A stretch of 64,000 bases of DNA from Flavobacterium sp. KS-LB2 (GTDB lineage Bacteria; Bacteroidota; Bacteroidia; Flavobacteriales; Flavobacteriaceae), in the NCBI RefSeq assembly GCF_036895565.1, contig NZ_CP145904.1, positions 1-64,000 on the forward strand, written 5' to 3'. The position numbers were made by a program, and so were the translations under genes. Shown here one piece after another: positions 16,624-26,167 of the stretch. Below the pieces are notes generated by a model. The model was not told where the DNA came from. It did not search any database and saw only the letters and a program-made list of their open reading frames with translations. How positions within the stretch are numbered: the first letter of the stretch is position 1; every line of letters begins with the position of its first letter.

Positions 16624-17826
16624 ATGAATATAACAATTATCAGCAACCATTATTACCCAGAAGATAGTGGAATTGGGCTATATTCTACAGGAATGGCAGA
16701 GTTTTTAGCTAAAAAACATTCGGTTAAAGTGATTGCGGCAACTCCCTACTATCCACAATGGAAAATACATCAAGAATACGATAAAAAAGGGCTTTTTAGC
16801 ACCGAAGTTATTAATGGTGTAACAATCTTTCGTTTTAAACAATTTACTCCTGAAATCCCCACATTCAAAGGGAGAATTTTTCAAATGATTCATTTTTTCC
16901 TAGGGTCATTTTTTAATGTTTTTAAAATAAAAAAAAATGATATTGTCATCGTTGTAATGCCTTTTACGATATCGGCAATTTTAGGCTGGTTGGTAAAAAA
17001 AATTCGAGGAGGTAAACTTTGGATTCACATTCAGGACTTTGAATTTGATGCTGCTTTCGAAACCGGAATTTCGAGTAAAAAAGGACTTTTACCCCGAATC
17101 GTTTTTAGAATAGAGCGTTTTATATTGAATCAAGCTGATTATACCAGTACAATTAGTACTGGGATGCTTAATAAATTAGAAACGAAATCAAAGACACAAA
17201 AATATTTTTTCCCCAATTGGATTGATTATTCAAAGATAAATCCTAATCTGGCAAAGCCAAGTGGAGTATTCGATTCTTCAAAATTTAATATTTTGTATTC
17301 TGGAAATATTGGCGCTAAGCAGGATTGGGAATTCTTTATAGATTTTGTTCGTGCTTGTCAAGAAATCAAGCATATACAGATTTATTTGATTGGCGAGGGA
17401 GCTAGACGCAAAGAGGTAGTTGAGTGTTTAAAACAATTTGAAAATTGTAAATATTATCCACCCGTTCGCTACGAGGAATTAAATGACTTGTTGTGCAATG
17501 TAGATTTGCACTTACTTTTTCAAAAAAATACGGTTGTTGATACCGTTATGCCATCAAAAATACTAGGAATGATGGCAAGTGCAAAACCTTCAATTGTTAC
17601 TGGTAATGAACACTCAGAGGTGCGACATAATCTTGAAATTTCAGAAGGGGGATTTTATTTTTATCAGGATAAAAAACTTCAAGAAATAATGGGCGTTGTA
17701 AAAAAATTAATTAAAAACCCAGAGGAGTCCAAAATTATTGGCGATAATGCAAGAAAATTTGTAGTTCAAAAATATTCTATTGAAAGTGTTTTGAGTCAGT
17801 TTCAGACGGATATTGAAAATGGTTAA
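16624..17826 (+). CDS. WcaI-like glycosyltransferase
   Basis: A 400-residue GT4-type enzyme closely patterned on the colanic acid glycosyltransferase WcaI: N-terminal NHYYPEDSGIGLYSTGMAEF, the block VIAATPYYPQWKIH, the central IQDFEFDAAFETG, and a C-terminal domain with ILYSGNIGAKQDWEFFIDF and MPSKILGMMASAKPSI. It should transfer a sugar to the lipid-linked intermediate. Its pairing with a WcaF-like acetyltransferase matches colanic-acid-type clusters in family knowledge. Confidence 0.85.
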   Translation: MNITIISNHYYPEDSGIGLYSTGMAEFLAKKHSVKVIAATPYYPQWKIHQEYDKKGLFSTEVINGVTIFRFKQFTPEIPTFKGRIFQMIHFFLGSFFNVFKIKKNDIVIVVMPFTISAILGWLVKKIRGGKLWIHIQDFEFDAAFETGISSKKGLLPRIVFRIERFILNQADYTSTISTGMLNKLETKSKTQKYFFPNWIDYSKINPNLAKPSGVFDSSKFNILYSGNIGAKQDWEFFIDFVRACQEIKHIQIYLIGEGARRKEVVECLKQFENCKYYPPVRYEELNDLLCNVDLHLLFQKNTVVDTVMPSKILGMMASAKPSIVTGNEHSEVRHNLEISEGGFYFYQDKKLQEIMGVVKKLIKNPEESKIIGDNARKFVVQKYSIESVLSQFQTDIENG

Positions 17827-17943
17827 ATAATGGATTTTTAGAACCAATATTTTTTTTATAAATTCAAGTAGGATTGAAAAATGTTATTGTTTTTGATGAA
17901 AATATTCAGGGTTTATTCTACCTTGCATTCATAAATTTGATAC

Positions 17944-18927
17944 ATGAAAAGAATACTCATCACCGGAGCCGCTGGATTTTTAGGATCACATCTTTGTGAC
18001 CGTTTTATTAAAGAAGGTTATTTTGTTATTGGAATGGATAATCTCATTACGGGAGATTTAAAAAATATAGAACATTTGTTCAAACTAGAGCATTTTGAAT
18101 TTTACCATCACGATATTACAAAATTTGTTCATGTTCCTGGGGAATTAGATTATATTCTTCATTTTGCTTCGCCAGCAAGTCCAATAGATTATTTAAAAAT
18201 TCCGATACAAACCTTAAAAGTGGGTTCGCTTGGAACGCATAATCTTTTAGGATTGGCACGTGTTAAAAAGGCGAGAATCCTTATTGCGTCTACTTCTGAA
18301 GTGTACGGAGATCCATTGGTTCATCCACAAACGGAAGAATATTATGGAAATGTAAACACAATTGGACCAAGAGGCGTTTATGACGAAGCTAAGCGTTTTC
18401 AGGAATCGATAACAATGGCATACCACACTTTTCATGGTGTTGAAACTCGAATAGTGAGAATTTTTAATACGTATGGACCAAGAATGCGACTTAATGATGG
18501 TCGAGTAATTCCAGCTTTTATAGGTCAGGCAATTCGTGGGGAAGACTTAACTATTTTTGGAGACGGTATGCAAACCCGTTCGTTTTGTTATGTAGATGAT
18601 CAAGTTGAAGGCATTTTCAGATTATTACATTCTGATTATGTGTATCCAGTCAATATTGGAAATCCAGATGAAATTACCATCAAGGATTTTGCGGAAGAAA
18701 TCATTAAACTGACAGGAACCAATCAAAAAGTAGTCTATCACCCATTACCAATAAATGACCCGTTACAGCGTCAGCCTGATATTACAAAGGCAAAAGAATT
18801 GCTGGGATGGGAGGCAAAAATAGGTCGCGCTGAAGGTATGAAAATCACGTATGATTATTTTAAATCGTTATCTAAAGAGGAACTTTCTAAAGAGGAACAC
18901 AAAGATTTTTCGAGTTATATAAAATAG
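17944..18927 (+). CDS. uxs: UDP-glucuronate decarboxylase (UDP-xylose synthase)
   Basis: A 327-residue extended short-chain dehydrogenase. The NAD-binding [11 protein letters not shown] is at 7-17, the substrate segment [16 protein letters not shown] follows, then TSEVYGDP, and the catalytic Y-x3-K in YDEAKR. The [17 protein letters not shown] block is typical of UXS. It converts UDP-glucuronate to UDP-xylose with internal NAD recycling, so the polymer likely contains xylose or a derivative. No UDP-glucose dehydrogenase is in this window. A short duplication ([10 protein letters not shown]) lies near the C-terminus. A -7-like TAAATTTG sits just before its ATG. Confidence 0.92.
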   Translation: MKRILITGAAGFLGSHLCDRFIKEGYFVIGMDNLITGDLKNIEHLFKLEHFEFYHHDITKFVHVPGELDYILHFASPASPIDYLKIPIQTLKVGSLGTHNLLGLARVKKARILIASTSEVYGDPLVHPQTEEYYGNVNTIGPRGVYDEAKRFQESITMAYHTFHGVETRIVRIFNTYGPRMRLNDGRVIPAFIGQAIRGEDLTIFGDGMQTRSFCYVDDQVEGIFRLLHSDYVYPVNIGNPDEITIKDFAEEIIKLTGTNQKVVYHPLPINDPLQRQPDITKAKELLGWEAKIGRAEGMKITYDYFKSLSKEELSKEEHKDFSSYIK

Positions 18928-19386
18928 TACAATACATTTTGAACCAAAGGAACTTTCTATGGTATGCCTTGTAGGATTACATCAAAAAACCATACAAATT
19001 ACAGTTTTCTTGTTAAAAAGGAATATAAATTAATGAATTAGGAATTAATTTTGTTGGGATAGGTGATTGTATAGTTTTAATATACGTTGAATTTAACAGA
19101 AAATAAAAAAATAATAGCACATTTACTGTAATAGATTTTGTGGAGTATTTAAGTAATTGAAAAGCAAATGCGCAGTAGGGAATAATACAGTAATTTTTAT
19201 TCGTTTTCCTGGAGGTTCATTTTTTTAATTATTATTTGCTGACCAAAAGTAAAAACAGATTATATGTTGGCAAGCAAAACTAAAACGATTAGAAATGATA
19301 GGTATTACCTGCAGCTATTTCAATTTAATACTAACAGGGATTTCGTTAACATCGATAAAAAACCAAATTGGTTATATTCGTTAATT
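18928..19386. other. Intergenic and uncertain leader before the sugar transferase
   Basis: From 18928 to 19263 no gene is visible. The frame of the following gene is open from 19264, but those first 41 codons resemble no family member and are probably untranslated leader. I found no clear promoter, hairpin or repeat here. Confidence 0.5.
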
Positions 19387-20754
19387 ATGACTGCATCTCA
19401 AACAGGAAGATACTCAAAGTACATCAGACCCATTAGTATTTCAATAGATCTGAGTGTTATTTTGATTCTCGGTTTTTTGTTTTTCAAAGACCTTAATTTA
19501 AGGATGGAGTATTTTAGTATCTATCAGATAGTGGGCTGGTGTACGATTGCTTTTTTTATACGATTCTACGGAATATACCGCTTTACAACTCCACTAGAAA
19601 TACTATCAAAACTTGTCAAACAAGGCGTTTTATTTCTTTTAATAACCATTGCTTTTTTCCCGTTTTCAAAACAAGTTGTTTTTAGCGGAATGGTGATTGC
19701 CATGTTTATTTCATCAGCTATGGTGCTAATTACGATTTCAAAATTTTTATTGTTTTATTATTTAAAAGAATATCGAATACTAACAGGAAGTAATTATAGA
19801 AGCGCTATTATTATTGGCTACACTCCTGAGGCAATTGAATTAAAAAATCTTTTTGAAACCAGAAATGATTATGGATATCGCTTTTTAGGCTATTTTTCAG
19901 ATAAAAAATCAAATCAAAATATTAAAGGGAAATTAGCAGATTTGAAACCTTTTGTAATTGAAAATTGTGTCGATGAAATTTATTGCTCATTAAACGAAAT
20001 TTCAAACGAACATTTGAAAGATTTAATCGAGTTTGCGGATGAAAACAATAAAACAATAAAATTCATACCAGATACAAAAGAGATTTTTTCAAAAAACTTA
20101 AAGATTGATTACTATGAATTTTTTCCAGTACTTTCTTTAAAAAAAACCATGCTTCATGAGCCTGCGACAATGATATTTAAAAGGGTTTTTGACATTGTTT
20201 TCTCTAGTATAATTATTGTAGTTCTTTTGTCATGGCTCATTCCATTGCTAGCAATTTTAATAAAATTAGAGTCCAGAGGGCCTGTTTTTTTCAAACAAGG
20301 AAGACCTGGAATTGATGAAAATGAATTTTTCTGTTATAAATTTCGTTCCATGAAAATCAATAAAACTACAGAAAAAGAAGCCTCAAAAAATGACCCACGC
20401 GTTACTAAAATAGGGAAGTTTATGAGAAAAACAAGTTTAGATGAAATGCCTCAATTTCTAAATGTTTTACTTGGAGACATGTCAGTTGTAGGACCACGAC
20501 CGCATCTTTGGGCACAAAATAAAGTTTATGGGAATAAAGTTAAAAAATATATGGTACGCCATTGTGTTAAACCAGGAATTACAGGATTAGCTCAGGTTAG
20601 TGGTTTTCGTGGTGAAATCGAGACAGAAGCCGATATGATTAATAGAATAAAATTTGATGTTTTTTATATTGAAAATTGGTCTTTAATTCTAGATTTAAAA
20701 ATAATTTCTCAAACAATAGTTAACATTTTTAAAGGCGAAGAAAAAGCGTATTAA
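19387..20754 (+). CDS. Polyprenyl-phosphate sugar-1-phosphate transferase (WcaJ/WbaP type)
   Basis: A 455-residue membrane enzyme that begins a polysaccharide repeat unit by placing a sugar 1-phosphate on undecaprenyl phosphate. The N-terminal half has about four or five helices and a Rossmann-like CoA_binding_3 part (SAIIIGYTPEAIEL). The C-terminal catalytic domain starts near FKRVFDIVFSS with FKQGRPGIDENEFFCYKFRSM, then TSLDEMPQFLNVLLGDMSVVGPRP and KPGITGLAQVSG. The ATG at 19387 (MTASQTGRYSKYIRPI) matches the usual start; the open frame before it was dropped. Its stop overlaps the convergent glycosyltransferase by 4 bp. Confidence 0.92.
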   Translation: MTASQTGRYSKYIRPISISIDLSVILILGFLFFKDLNLRMEYFSIYQIVGWCTIAFFIRFYGIYRFTTPLEILSKLVKQGVLFLLITIAFFPFSKQVVFSGMVIAMFISSAMVLITISKFLLFYYLKEYRILTGSNYRSAIIIGYTPEAIELKNLFETRNDYGYRFLGYFSDKKSNQNIKGKLADLKPFVIENCVDEIYCSLNEISNEHLKDLIEFADENNKTIKFIPDTKEIFSKNLKIDYYEFFPVLSLKKTMLHEPATMIFKRVFDIVFSSIIIVVLLSWLIPLLAILIKLESRGPVFFKQGRPGIDENEFFCYKFRSMKINKTTEKEASKNDPRVTKIGKFMRKTSLDEMPQFLNVLLGDMSVVGPRPHLWAQNKVYGNKVKKYMVRHCVKPGITGLAQVSGFRGEIETEADMINRIKFDVFYIENWSLILDLKIISQTIVNIFKGEEKAY

Positions 20755-21935
20755 AAGGCATTTTTTTCGATTAAATCTTCTATTTGTGTATCAAGATTAA
20801 ACGAAGTTTGAACGGCATTAAAAATCCGTTTTTTCATTAAATCCAATTCTGCTTTTTGAATAGCTGAAATGGTTTGCAATTTCTCATTCAAATCAGCATA
20901 GTTTCCTACTTTGGCTACCCAGCCCAAATTGTACTTTTCTGTTATGATTTCTCCTTCACCACCACCAAAGTATAGAACTGGAAATCCCAATGCGCCATAT
21001 TCGAAAATTTTAGAAGGAACAGAGCCATAAATTCTTGTTTTTAATGGGACTATTGTAATATCAAACGTTTTTAATATTCGATGTAAAGCGTTTCGATCCA
21101 TCATTCCGTAAAAAACAATTTTTGTGTCTTTTCTAGACTCAATTAGTGCTTCTATTTGTTTTTTTTCAGCTCCATCACCAAATAGGTGTAATTCAACATT
21201 TAATCCTTCTAAATTGATTTTTTCGCACATTTCTAAAACACCTTGTGCTACACCAAAAAGACCAGCATAAAAAATTTTTATAGGTTCATTTATTTGGGTT
21301 TCCAAATCCATTTCAATGGATTTGTGATCAGGAAAATTACGATATAAAAAACACTTTTTTTCAGGAAAAATAGCGTGGATATGAGTTATGATTTCATTGG
21401 ACTGTCCTAAAATTAAACTTGCTTTTTTGTATATAAAACGTTCTAAAAACAAAGAAACACGATGCGAAAATGAATTGGCTTTTAAAGCCTTTAATTCAAC
21501 TGCAGCCAATGGCCATAAATCAGAAACATTCAGAATGATTTTTTTTCGCTTCAGCGAAAGCACAAAAACAGAAATAAAAGAAAGCAATAACGGCGGGGAT
21601 TGTACGACTACTTTTTGTGGTATTTTTTGAAATAATAAGTAAAAAAACAAGCCTAAAGAAAATGATAAAACAGACAAGAGTCTCTTGATGATGTTTTTAC
21701 TATTGCTCGGATAAATCCAAAGGCGTTTTACAATGATATTTTGTAGATTTTCAGTAACACAAAATTTGCCTCTGTATTCGGGAAATAATTCGCCTTTTGG
21801 ATAATTGCCTAATGGACAAATTACAGAAACAGTATAATTGTTTTGATGCAATTTTAAAGCCAGCTGCTCGATTCGATTTGCGGCTGCACCTTTCTCTGGC
21901 GGATAATAATTGGATATGATGAGGATTTCTTCCAT
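20751..21935 (-). CDS. Glycosyltransferase family 4 (WbuB-like)
   Basis: A 394-residue GT-B enzyme: N-terminal ISNYYPPEKGAAANRIEQLA, a hydrophobic stretch around 90-130 that may lie on the membrane, and a C-terminal domain with IFYAGLFGVAQGVLEM and PSKIFEYGALGFPVLYFGGGEG. This matches the WbuB-type amino-sugar transferases. Its ATG overlaps the wecB stop by one base (TAATG), so the two are translationally coupled and this enzyme may use the ManNAc-type donor that WecB makes. Confidence 0.85.
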   Translation of the reverse strand: MEEILIISNYYPPEKGAAANRIEQLALKLHQNNYTVSVICPLGNYPKGELFPEYRGKFCVTENLQNIIVKRLWIYPSNSKNIIKRLLSVLSFSLGLFFYLLFQKIPQKVVVQSPPLLLSFISVFVLSLKRKKIILNVSDLWPLAAVELKALKANSFSHRVSLFLERFIYKKASLILGQSNEIITHIHAIFPEKKCFLYRNFPDHKSIEMDLETQINEPIKIFYAGLFGVAQGVLEMCEKINLEGLNVELHLFGDGAEKKQIEALIESRKDTKIVFYGMMDRNALHRILKTFDITIVPLKTRIYGSVPSKIFEYGALGFPVLYFGGGEGEIITEKYNLGWVAKVGNYADLNEKLQTISAIQKAELDLMKKRIFNAVQTSFNLDTQIEDLIEKNAF

Positions 21936-23023
21936 TATTTTTTTGAAAGTAAAATATCGATTATTCGTTCAGCAGCTTTTCCGTCCCAAAGTTCAGGAAT
22001 TCCAGCTTTTCGAGTGCCATTTTGAAGAAAATTTCCAAACACTTCTTTTAGAGTGTCAATTGATGTTCCAACTAAAGTATTTGTTCCTATGGTTTGAGTT
22101 TCGGGTCTTTCCGTATTGTTTCGCATAGTAAAACAAGGAATTCCTAAAACTGTAGTTTCTTCTGAAATCCCGCCAGAATCAGTAATAACAGCAAAACTGT
22201 TTTTAATTAAAAACATAAAATTCAAATATCCTTGTGGTTCAACAAAAAGAATATTTTTTAAGTTTAATGGAGTAGCACCTAAAATTGCTTTTGTTCTTGG
22301 ATGAATTGGAAAAATCACTTTTTTAGCACCAACCATTTGATCAATTCCTTGTAAAAGCTGAATTAATGATTGCTCTTCATCAACATTCGATGGACGGTGT
22401 AAAGTCAAAATGATGTAATCCTTGGTTTCTAAATTGAATTCATTCCAAAAAAATGGTGCTGAAATTCGATCTAAGTTTTGATACAAAGTATCTATCATCA
22501 CGTTTCCAACAAAATGAATATTAGAAGAATCCGCTCCATATTTCAACAAATTTTCTCCTGCCCAAGTTGAGGTTGTAAAAAAATAATCAGTTATACTATC
22601 CGTAACAATTCGATTGATTTCCTCTGGCATTGTCATATCACCTGAACGAATACCAGCCTCTACATGTGTTACTTTAATGTTTAATTTTTTAGCAACAATT
22701 GTACAGGCCATAGTCGAGTTGACATCGCCAACCACCAAAAGTAAATCACATGGATTTTGCAGTAATTCTTGTTCAAAAGCGACCATTATTGCGGCAGTTT
22801 GTACTGATTGTGATCCGCTTTTTACTTCTAAGTTTGCATGTGGCTGCGGAATATTTAATTCCTCAAAAAAGGTATCGCTGAGGTTTTTGTCGTAATGTTG
22901 GCCAGTATGAATCAACCGATAAGATACTTCGGCACCTTCTGACTGCTTCTTCTCTATCGCTTTAATAATGGGAGCGATTTTTATAAAATTGGGTCTTGCG
23001 CCTGCGACTATTGTGATTTTCAT
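21935..23023 (-). CDS. wecB: UDP-N-acetylglucosamine 2-epimerase, non-hydrolysing
   Basis: A 362-residue cytoplasmic epimerase making UDP-ManNAc from UDP-GlcNAc. Landmarks are AGARPNFIKIAPIIKA at the N-terminus, HTGQHYDKNLSD, VVGDVNSTMA, HVEAGIRSGDMTMPEEINR with the catalytic acidic residues, and TDSGGISEETTVLGIP in the C-terminal domain. It is full length. No WecC dehydrogenase is present, so the product is likely ManNAc itself or a derivative made elsewhere. It is 4 bp from the upstream ligase-like gene in one operon. Confidence 0.93.
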   Translation of the reverse strand: MKITIVAGARPNFIKIAPIIKAIEKKQSEGAEVSYRLIHTGQHYDKNLSDTFFEELNIPQPHANLEVKSGSQSVQTAAIMVAFEQELLQNPCDLLLVVGDVNSTMACTIVAKKLNIKVTHVEAGIRSGDMTMPEEINRIVTDSITDYFFTTSTWAGENLLKYGADSSNIHFVGNVMIDTLYQNLDRISAPFFWNEFNLETKDYIILTLHRPSNVDEEQSLIQLLQGIDQMVGAKKVIFPIHPRTKAILGATPLNLKNILFVEPQGYLNFMFLIKNSFAVITDSGGISEETTVLGIPCFTMRNNTERPETQTIGTNTLVGTSIDTLKEVFGNFLQNGTRKAGIPELWDGKAAERIIDILLSKK

Positions 23024-23027
23024 AGTA

Positions 23028-24353
23028 TTATTTTACAAATGAAACAAATTGTTTTAATTTTCCGCTTTTGTTTCGTTCTAATTTTTCTTTTTTATGGAAG
23101 ATGAACACCAAATCATTTTCTAAATAAAGTGCAATCGCCTCTTCAATTTTTTTAATTTGTGCCAAATTTAATTGGGTTTCGCTCACATATTCAATTTCAA
23201 AAGTATCTATTTTGGTTTGTTTTATCACAAATTCTTTTACATTTCCGTCGTCTTCAATAATGCTTTTTGTCACATAATAAAAGGTAAGGCCAGGTGATTT
23301 TTTCCCGCTGGGTAAAATGGCAACATCATTGGTTCGGCCAATTAATTTTTTGAGAATCGGTTTTTGTAATGTACTTTTTTCGTCTAGAATTCCAATATCG
23401 CCAATGTCATATCGTATGAATGGATGCGCTTTATTGAACAAAGAAGTTATGACGATGCGACCAGAAGTACCATTTGGAACTGCTTTATTATTATCATCCA
23501 AAATTTCCACTAACAAGGTTTCCGAATTGACTTGCCATTCGTCTTTAGTCCCGATGCTTCGGGATTCAAAAGCAATCAAATCTAGTTCGGAAGCACCGTA
23601 TTCATTGACAATAGGAATCCCAAATTGTTTTTCTAAAAGCAGTTTATCTTCTTCAAAAAGCATTTCAGAAGTCACTATACATACTTTCAAAGTGGGACAA
23701 ATAGTTGTTAATACGATGTTTTTCTTTTGTAAAAATTTCGCAAATAAAACAATCGAACTCGTATAACCGTTGATATAATCGAATTTTTTCAGCTGAAATT
23801 TTTTCAGCATCTTTTCTAAAACTTCATCTGACAAATCGAAAATGGGGAACCGAAACCTATGACTCAAAAAATCCTTGAAACGTTCTTTTTTGTTACCAAT
23901 AAAATCCATTGGAATTCCATAAAAACGTGCCTGATAGGAAGTATTAAAATCGATCCCATGCCAACCAAATCGGTAGATGTTGGAAGCCCAAGTCATGGCA
24001 TGACAATAGTTGTCTTTGGCAAAAATAAAAGGAGTTCCGCTGGAACCGGACGTTTTATTTACGTAACTGTTTTTAGGAGAATAGTTATTGGAAAGCCTCT
24101 CCAGCAAAGGTTTTTGTAAGTTTTTTTTATTTAAAACAGGCAAGTCTTCCCAGTTTTTAAAAGTGGTCATGCCTACTAAATCGCTGTAAAAAGAGTTATT
24201 TTGAAGATGAAAATGGACAATTTCCAATTTTTTATTTTGAACAAAATCAGCATGTTCTTTTTCAGAAAATGATATAATTTTTCGCAATTCGGCTTTAGCT
24301 TCCTGCATAGGGAAGCCATTTAGTCGCAAGGATAAGTCGAATAGTCTAAACAT
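23028..24353 (-). CDS. CapK/PaaK-like adenylate-forming enzyme
   Basis: A 441-residue member of the phenylacetate-CoA ligase-like family often found in capsule loci. It has NKTSGSSGTPFIFAKD (adenylation P-loop), YNIY-type central helices, NEYGASELDLIAFE and the RYDIGDIG motif. The reaction in polysaccharide clusters is not established; it may activate an acyl or amino-acid group for attachment to the glycan. The open frame starts at a TTG at 24374, but the ATG at 24353 fits the family. A TACCTTTG box lies only 2 bp upstream of that ATG. Confidence 0.75.
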   Translation of the reverse strand: MFRLFDLSLRLNGFPMQEAKAELRKIISFSEKEHADFVQNKKLEIVHFHLQNNSFYSDLVGMTTFKNWEDLPVLNKKNLQKPLLERLSNNYSPKNSYVNKTSGSSGTPFIFAKDNYCHAMTWASNIYRFGWHGIDFNTSYQARFYGIPMDFIGNKKERFKDFLSHRFRFPIFDLSDEVLEKMLKKFQLKKFDYINGYTSSIVLFAKFLQKKNIVLTTICPTLKVCIVTSEMLFEEDKLLLEKQFGIPIVNEYGASELDLIAFESRSIGTKDEWQVNSETLLVEILDDNNKAVPNGTSGRIVITSLFNKAHPFIRYDIGDIGILDEKSTLQKPILKKLIGRTNDVAILPSGKKSPGLTFYYVTKSIIEDDGNVKEFVIKQTKIDTFEIEYVSETQLNLAQIKKIEEAIALYLENDLVFIFHKKEKLERNKSGKLKQFVSFVK

Positions 24354-24453
24354 TTCAAAGGTATATTTTACCAAAAATAATATTTACCAACAACTAATGA
24401 TGGAGAACCAACAACTTTTTGAAAATTAATTATTTTTTAAGTTCAAAAGCAAT

Positions 24454-24461
24454 TATTTTTG
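24454..24461 (+). promoter_or_regulatory. Probable promoter -7 box for purD
   Basis: TATTTTTG matches TAnnTTTG, 24 bp before the purD ATG. The -33 TTG at proper spacing is not evident. Confidence 0.45.
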
Positions 24462-24485
24462 CACGACAACTAAACACAACTACAC

Positions 24486-25760
24486 ATGACAATTTTACTA
24501 CTGGGTTCGGGCGGAAGAGAACATGCTTTTGCATGGAAAATGATTCAAAGTCCGCTTTGTGATACACTTTTTGTAGCGCCAGGAAATGCCGGAACGGCTT
24601 CAATAGCTACTAATGTTGCTATTAGTCCAACTGATTTTGAGACTATAAAAACGTTCGTTATTCAGGAAAAAGTAACAATGGTTGTGGTAGGGCCAGAAGA
24701 TCCTTTGGTAAAAGGGATTTATGATTTCTTTTTAAATGACACCACGTTAAAACATATTCCAGTTATCGGTCCATCAAAAATGGGTGCGCAACTAGAAGGA
24801 AGTAAAGAATTTGCCAAAGAATTTCTAATCAAACATAACATTCCAACTGCCGCTTACGATAGTTTTACTGCTGAAACGGTGGAGGAAGGATGTGAATTCT
24901 TGGAGACGCTGCAACCTCCGTATGTATTGAAAGCAGATGGATTAGCAGCAGGAAAGGGAGTTTTGATTATTCATGATTTGGCAGAAGCCAAAGAGGAATT
25001 AAGAAACATGCTAGTGCATCAAAAATTTGGTGACGCTAGTTCAAAAGTCGTTATCGAAGAATTTCTTGACGGAATAGAATTGAGCTGTTTTGTTCTAACA
25101 GATGGTAAAAACTACAAAATATTACCAACAGCTAAAGATTACAAGCGTATAGGCGAAGGTGACACAGGATTGAATACAGGCGGAATGGGAGCGGTTTCTC
25201 CGGTTCCTTATGTTGATGCTGTTTTGATGGAAAAAATTGAAACGCGTATTGTAAAACCAACAATTGATGGTTTTCAAAAAGACGGAATTCAGTACAAAGG
25301 TTTTGTTTTCATTGGATTGATTAATGTCAATAACGAACCAATTGTAATTGAATACAATGTGAGAATGGGCGATCCAGAAACCGAAGTGGTTATCCCGAGA
25401 TTGAAAACAGATTTAGTGGAGTTGTTTTTGGCTGTGGCCAATGAAAAACTGGATAAAATCAATCTGGAAATTGACGAAAGAAGCGCGACTACAATTATGG
25501 TAGTTTCTGGAGGATATCCTGAAGATTTCGAAAAAGGAAAAGTGATTTCAGGTATAGAAAGTATTGAAGATTCTATTGTTTTTCATGCAGGAACCAAACT
25601 AGATAATGGAAATGTAGTGTCAAACGGAGGAAGAGTTTTGACCGTGACTTCGTATGGAGACAATTTTGAAGAAGCCATAAAAAAATCCTACCAAAATATA
25701 GACAAGCTACATTTTGATAAGATGTATTTTAGAAAAGATATTGGAAACGATTTAAAATAG
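24486..25760 (+). CDS. purD: Phosphoribosylamine-glycine ligase
   Basis: A 424-residue ATP-grasp enzyme joining phosphoribosylamine and glycine in purine synthesis. It begins MTILLLGSGGREHAFAWK, followed by APGNAGT, VVGPEDPLVKGI, the ATP-grasp region (ADGLAAGKGV, then VVIEEFLDGIELSCF), DYKRIGEGDTGLNTGGMGAVSPVP and the metal-binding EYNVRMGDPETE. The sequence is complete. Other pur genes are not nearby. Confidence 0.97.
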   Translation: MTILLLGSGGREHAFAWKMIQSPLCDTLFVAPGNAGTASIATNVAISPTDFETIKTFVIQEKVTMVVVGPEDPLVKGIYDFFLNDTTLKHIPVIGPSKMGAQLEGSKEFAKEFLIKHNIPTAAYDSFTAETVEEGCEFLETLQPPYVLKADGLAAGKGVLIIHDLAEAKEELRNMLVHQKFGDASSKVVIEEFLDGIELSCFVLTDGKNYKILPTAKDYKRIGEGDTGLNTGGMGAVSPVPYVDAVLMEKIETRIVKPTIDGFQKDGIQYKGFVFIGLINVNNEPIVIEYNVRMGDPETEVVIPRLKTDLVELFLAVANEKLDKINLEIDERSATTIMVVSGGYPEDFEKGKVISGIESIEDSIVFHAGTKLDNGNVVSNGGRVLTVTSYGDNFEEAIKKSYQNIDKLHFDKMYFRKDIGNDLK

Positions 25761-25793
25761 TTTCCAATTATCGTTCACTTTTTTTTAAAATTC

Positions 25794-26024
25794 TTATTTA
25801 AAGAAAGAGTGAGCGGTAGTATCTTGTTTCTCTGTTCCAGCGTCTTCAAAAATTTTCAATTGCTTGATCCAATATACCATTGCCGAAGCACAAATAATCA
25901 TGAAAATCCAATTGATTGTATTAGCAGCAAACCAAGATGATAGCTCTAATGAACGTAAAAAGTCTAGAGGAGCAAATAAAATATTTACAAATAAGTATTG
26001 TATTCCTTCGAAAAATGCTTTCAT
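25794..26024 (-). CDS. Small membrane protein, DUF6341-like
   Basis: A 76-residue protein with two hydrophobic segments (about 7-22 and 31-52) and a charged C-terminal tail (EDAGTEKQDTTAHSFFK). It matches, from memory, the flavobacterial DUF6341 family that sits near upp. Function unknown. It is transcribed away from the following membrane protein gene. Confidence 0.65.
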   Translation of the reverse strand: MKAFFEGIQYLFVNILFAPLDFLRSLELSSWFAANTINWIFMIICASAMVYWIKQLKIFEDAGTEKQDTTAHSFFK

Positions 26025-26167
26025 AATGTATAAAAATTAATTTTATTAGTTGTTTTTGAGGAACTCTGAGTGTAAAAGTTCTCTTTTAGAAGAAACTTTT
26101 TGAACTTGCAGGGTTTACTTTTTAAACAAGTATTATATTTACGAACACAAAAGTATAAAATATCCTT

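Noticed and set aside
19264..19386. N-terminal extension of the sugar transferase
   Set aside because: These 41 codons do not resemble the family, while the ATG at 19387 gives the usual opening sequence.
23317..23766. A 149-codon plus-strand frame inside the CapK-like gene
   Set aside because: Antisense shadow of an enzyme with intact motifs.
23028..24353. Assignment as phenylacetate-CoA ligase
   Set aside because: The family resemblance is real, but the capsule-cluster context and absence of paa genes argue for the CapK-like branch.
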